This document shows positions 5,673 to 8,662 of a DNA stretch of 8,662 nt, in pieces (position 1 is the stretch's first letter; the number at the start of each line of letters is the position of its first letter). The translations under genes and the position numbers were made by a program. This stretch comes from Deltaproteobacteria bacterium. Its GTDB lineage: Bacteria > Desulfobacterota > Syntrophia > Syntrophales > UBA2185. Where the stretch lies: positions 1 to 8,662 of the forward strand of contig JAPLJQ010000137.1 in the NCBI GenBank assembly GCA_026388495.1, read 5' to 3'. Below the pieces are notes generated by a model. The model saw only the letters and a program-made list of their open reading frames with translations, ran no database searches and was not told where the DNA came from.

Positions 5673-6944
5673 ATGGGCCTTATAAGCATATCAGAACTGA
5701 AACCGGACATGGTACTTGCCGATGATTTGAGTGATCGCAGCGGCAGACTTCTCATGAACAAGGGGACCGTCCTGAACCAGAAATATATTAAAATCTGTAA
5801 AATATGGGGCGTCATCGAAGCCGATATCGAAGGAATCTCCCAAGAAGATACGGAAGCCATTGCCCTGAAGGAATTTGATGCGTCAACCATCGCTGCTGCG
5901 GAAGAAAACGCCCGGAAATACTTTCTTCACTGCGACATGGATCACCCGGCGGTGCGAGAATTGTTTCGTCTGTGTACCCTGCGGGAAGCGGAAGGCAAAC
6001 GCCCTGGCCGGGAAGACATCACCCCGGAAATGCCACCCCAAGCTATTAATCAGGCCACTCCGAAAAAAAAGCCCTCAGTCATCAACCCGGCAAAATTCAT
6101 CAAAGATGATACCCGGCTGTCAACCCTGCCGGATATATTCAGACATATCGTCGAGGCAATATCGAAGCCCAACAGTTCCGCCCATGATATTGCAGATGTC
6201 ATCAGCAAGGACACCAATCTGTCCGCACGGCTTTTAAAAATCGTAAACAGCGCCTTCTACGGTTATCCCTCCAGGATCGATACATTGTCACGAGCAGTCA
6301 ATATTGTCGGCACAAAACAGTTGAGCACTCTCGCCATCGGGATCAACATGACCAACATGTTTAAAAAGATACCCTGCAAGATCATCAACATGAAGCTTTT
6401 CTGGCAGCACAGCATCCTTTGCGGGATAAACGCGCGGATTATAGCAGGCCACAAGAACATCCAGAATACGGAACGCCTGTTCGTTGCAGGGATGCTCCAC
6501 GATATCGGACGCTTACTTTTATACAATGAAGTGCCCGCACAATCCCTCCATGCAATCATAATCGCCAGGAACAATCATGATCTCCTTTACCTTGCAGAAC
6601 GCGAGATATTAAACTGTGATCACGGGGATATCGGTGGAGAACTCCTGAAAAAATGGAAACTCCCCGTTTCTCTTGAGGATACCGTTCGCCATCATCACGA
6701 TCCGCAAAAATCACAAAACCGGCTTGAAGCCGCCATAATTCACCTTGCCGATGTCATGGCCAATGCCACGGGTATCGGCTCAAGCGGAGAAATATTGATA
6801 CCTCCGCTGAACCATGACGCGTGGATGCAGATTGGCCTGTCTCCCAACATTCTATCCTTGACGATGGAACAGTCCGGTCGACAGTTGGACGACATTTTCG
6901 AATCTATTTACATTGATGACAACAATGCGCAAAAAAATATATAA
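5673..6944 (+). CDS. HDOD-domain signalling protein
   Basis: A 423-residue cytoplasmic signalling protein. The N-terminus (about 1-55: ISELKPDMVLADDL, then RLLMNKGTVL and WGV) resembles the small domain that precedes HD-GYP and HDOD domains. A charged, proline-rich linker spans about 105-145. The HDOD domain covers about 148-345 and shows LSTLPDI, DTNLSARLLKIVNSAFYG (180-197) and AGMLHDIGRLLL (272-283). His246, His276-Asp277, His317, His340-342 and Asp360 sit where HD-superfamily metal ligands fall, but HDOD domains are generally regarded as non-catalytic regulatory modules. The ATG at 5673 directly follows TAA ATT and has no Shine-Dalgarno sequence; it is kept because the N-terminal domain begins there. 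The stop overlaps the start of the histidine kinase gene, which implies coupling and a shared pathway. Confidence 0.9.
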   Translation: MGLISISELKPDMVLADDLSDRSGRLLMNKGTVLNQKYIKICKIWGVIEADIEGISQEDTEAIALKEFDASTIAAAEENARKYFLHCDMDHPAVRELFRLCTLREAEGKRPGREDITPEMPPQAINQATPKKKPSVINPAKFIKDDTRLSTLPDIFRHIVEAISKPNSSAHDIADVISKDTNLSARLLKIVNSAFYGYPSRIDTLSRAVNIVGTKQLSTLAIGINMTNMFKKIPCKIINMKLFWQHSILCGINARIIAGHKNIQNTERLFVAGMLHDIGRLLLYNEVPAQSLHAIIIARNNHDLLYLAEREILNCDHGDIGGELLKKWKLPVSLEDTVRHHHDPQKSQNRLEAAIIHLADVMANATGIGSSGEILIPPLNHDAWMQIGLSPNILSLTMEQSGRQLDDIFESIYIDDNNAQKNI

Positions 6945-8662
6945 TATAGCATATCTTGAAAACCGCATCCGCCACCTGGAAGAAGTCGAGCGCTTTATCC
7001 TTGACGCCCTGGAAACAGCGGCTTCTCTGGGCGATTTCCAGAGCAGCATCAATAAGCTTCGTGACGTCTCGATTATTCTCGAAGAAACAAGAACCAAGGT
7101 TCAGGGATTAATTCCGTTTGAAACAACGACTTTCTTTTTGGTGGATGAAGAAAGCAACGACTTTGTCATGACCAATATAGACCTGAAGCAACGCAGGCCA
7201 TACATTCAGAAGGAGGTTGATGTCTTAATCAATAACGGAACATTTGCCTGGGCTTTGAGAGAAAAAAGGCCGGTTATTGTATCAACATCGGATCGCAGGA
7301 AATATCTCGTATTGCACGTTATGGCTACATCCACCCGAATCCGGGGAATGTTCGCCGGCTTGCTGAAAAAAGATAAAAGGGGGTTTCCCGACATCTCCCT
7401 GTCATTGCTCTCCATTATCCTGTTGAACAGTGCAAACGCCATAGAAAGTTTCGAATTATACAGAAAGATCAGGGAAATCAATACCAACCTGGAAAGAATA
7501 GATAACTACAGGCTTCTGTTTGAGGCGGCGCCGGATGGGGTTGAGGTGCTGGATGCTTCGGGGAATATTCTGGATTGCAACGACACCCAGAAGAAACTTC
7601 TTGGCTACAGCCGTGAGCATCTGACAGGAAGCCGCTCTTTAGATTATTTCTCCGATAACGGCAGGGCCGACTTTGCGAAAAAGTCATCGTCTCTCAAAGA
7701 CACCGGTTTTGCGGAAGGAGAAATTGAACTGATTTCTGCCAGAGGAGATATCATTCCCGTCTGGAGAAAAGAAAAGGCGATATATGATGAAAACAACGCG
7801 TTCATTGGCGTTGTCGTCTATAATCGCGATATTTCGATCCGCAAGCGGGCGGAAGAAGAAAAAAAGAATCTTGAAGCGAGGCTGCAAAGATCTGAAAAGA
7901 TGGAAGCTCTTGGAACCCTTGCCGGAGGCGTTGCCCATGACCTTAACAATATATTATGCGGTCTTGTCAGCTACCCGGAATTGTTACTGATGCAGATTCC
8001 GGAACAAAGTCCTCTGCGGAAATCCATCGTGACGATTCAAAAATCCGGCGAAAAAGCGGCGGCCATCGTTCAGGATCTTCTGACACTCGCAAGAAGAGGC
8101 GTCTTTCAAACCCAGATTGTGAGTTTAAACGATATTATCATTGACCACTTCAAGACACCGGAACATGAAATACTGGAGATGTTCCATCCCCATGTGGAAT
8201 TTACCGTCAGTCTCGATAAAAACCTCCTGAACATCATGGGATCACCCGTCCATCTGTCAAAAACGATTATGAACCTGCTGTCCAATGCAGCAGAAGCAAC
8301 CGCGGGAGAAGGCGCCATCCACATTGCCACAAGTAATTGCTATGTTGACAAACCGATCAGCGGTTTTGATACTGTTAAAGAAGGTGAATACGCGACATTG
8401 ATGGTCCAGGACGCAGGCATCGGTATTTCACGGGACAGCTTGGAGAGGATATTCGAACCCTTCTACTCGAAGAAGGTGCTGGGACGAAGCGGAACCGGAA
8501 TCGGCATGGCCATTGTCTGGGGAACCATTAAGGACCACAAAGGTTATATTGATGTCCAAAGCGTTGAGGAAAAAGGAACAACATTCACCCTGTATTTCCC
8601 CGTCACAAGGGAGGAGATCATCAAGGAACAGCCCATTACAGCCATCGATGACTACAAAGGAA
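6925..8662 (+). CDS. GAF-PAS sensor histidine kinase, probably hybrid, 3' end beyond the window
   Basis: An open frame of 579 codons that runs off the right edge without a stop. Order: N-terminal coiled coil (about 8-40, LENRIRHLEEVERFILDALE), GAF-like sensor (about 40-185, with GTFAWALREKRPVIVS), a second short helix, PAS domain (about 195-305, LLFEAAPDGVEVLDASG to YNRDIS), HisKA with H box AGGVAHDLNNIL (phosphoacceptor His338), and HATPase_c with N box NLLSNAAEA (450-458), G1 DAGIGI (496-501), F box FEPFYSKK (510-517) and G2 GTGIG (523-527). No membrane segment is seen, so it senses cytoplasmic signals. The last residues, AIDDYKG, resemble the linker just before a receiver domain in hybrid kinases; that domain would lie outside the window. 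The ATG at 6925 overlaps the HDOD gene by 20 bp; ATG 6916 in the same frame is an equal alternative, and neither has a strong ribosome site. Confidence 0.92.
   Translation, partial: MRKKIYNIAYLENRIRHLEEVERFILDALETAASLGDFQSSINKLRDVSIILEETRTKVQGLIPFETTTFFLVDEESNDFVMTNIDLKQRRPYIQKEVDVLINNGTFAWALREKRPVIVSTSDRRKYLVLHVMATSTRIRGMFAGLLKKDKRGFPDISLSLLSIILLNSANAIESFELYRKIREINTNLERIDNYRLLFEAAPDGVEVLDASGNILDCNDTQKKLLGYSREHLTGSRSLDYFSDNGRADFAKKSSSLKDTGFAEGEIELISARGDIIPVWRKEKAIYDENNAFIGVVVYNRDISIRKRAEEEKKNLEARLQRSEKMEALGTLAGGVAHDLNNILCGLVSYPELLLMQIPEQSPLRKSIVTIQKSGEKAAAIVQDLLTLARRGVFQTQIVSLNDIIIDHFKTPEHEILEMFHPHVEFTVSLDKNLLNIMGSPVHLSKTIMNLLSNAAEATAGEGAIHIATSNCYVDKPISGFDTVKEGEYATLMVQDAGIGISRDSLERIFEPFYSKKVLGRSGTGIGMAIVWGTIKDHKGYIDVQSVEEKGTTFTLYFPVTREEIIKEQPITAIDDYKG

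Noticed and set aside
5504..5725. Plus-strand open frame of 73 codons before the HDOD gene
   Set aside because: No proper ATG or ribosome site, it overlaps the HDOD start in another frame, and no family is recognisable.

Overview
The window looks like a chromosomal segment of a Gram-negative, probably anaerobic bacterium of the Desulfobacterota (deltaproteobacterial) type, possibly near Syntrophales. This rests on protein style only: a selenocysteine pathway gene, an oxygen-independent radical SAM protein of the HemN/HemW superfamily, a bacterial caspase-like protease, and an HDOD protein coupled to a GAF-PAS histidine kinase that appears to lead into a receiver domain. No database search was possible, so the taxon is an inference.

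Left part (1-3299), minus strand: the first 161 codons of an RluA/RluD-family rRNA pseudouridine synthase lie 11 bp downstream of a complete selA (L-seryl-tRNA(Sec) selenium transferase), so the two probably share a transcript. Further upstream on the same strand is a 415-codon HemW/HemN-like radical SAM gene with a likely TTG start. The gap from 3300 to 3508 is a divergent control region. It holds a good sigma-70 promoter for the rightward gene, a weaker leftward promoter, and two small hairpins, one with terminator shape.

Middle (3509-5672), plus strand: an intact peptide deformylase gene (def) is followed by 675 bp without a convincing gene. This stretch contains a coding-like 31-codon tail in frame after the def stop, a perfect 32-bp palindrome, a perfect 28-bp palindrome of the dispersed-repeat type, and then a very AT-rich leader. 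The leader precedes a caspase-like (metacaspase/orthocaspase, peptidase C14) gene with an intact His-Cys dyad. That gene's recognisable sequence begins before its first ATG, which suggests a lost or shifted N-terminus.

Right part (5673-8662), plus strand: an HDOD signalling protein overlaps the start of a large histidine kinase gene. The kinase has coiled coil, GAF-like, PAS, HisKA and HATPase_c regions and runs off the window. It has no stop in the window, and its last residues look like the linker that precedes a receiver domain. The overlap implies translational coupling, so the two products are likely to work in one signalling pathway.

Most genes here are ordinary housekeeping or signalling genes. 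The parts that deserve a second look are the def-to-caspase interval with its two palindromes and broken-looking caspase 5' end, the long homopolymers inside selA, and the hairpins in the divergent control region. I did not find clear evidence for a wholly new system.
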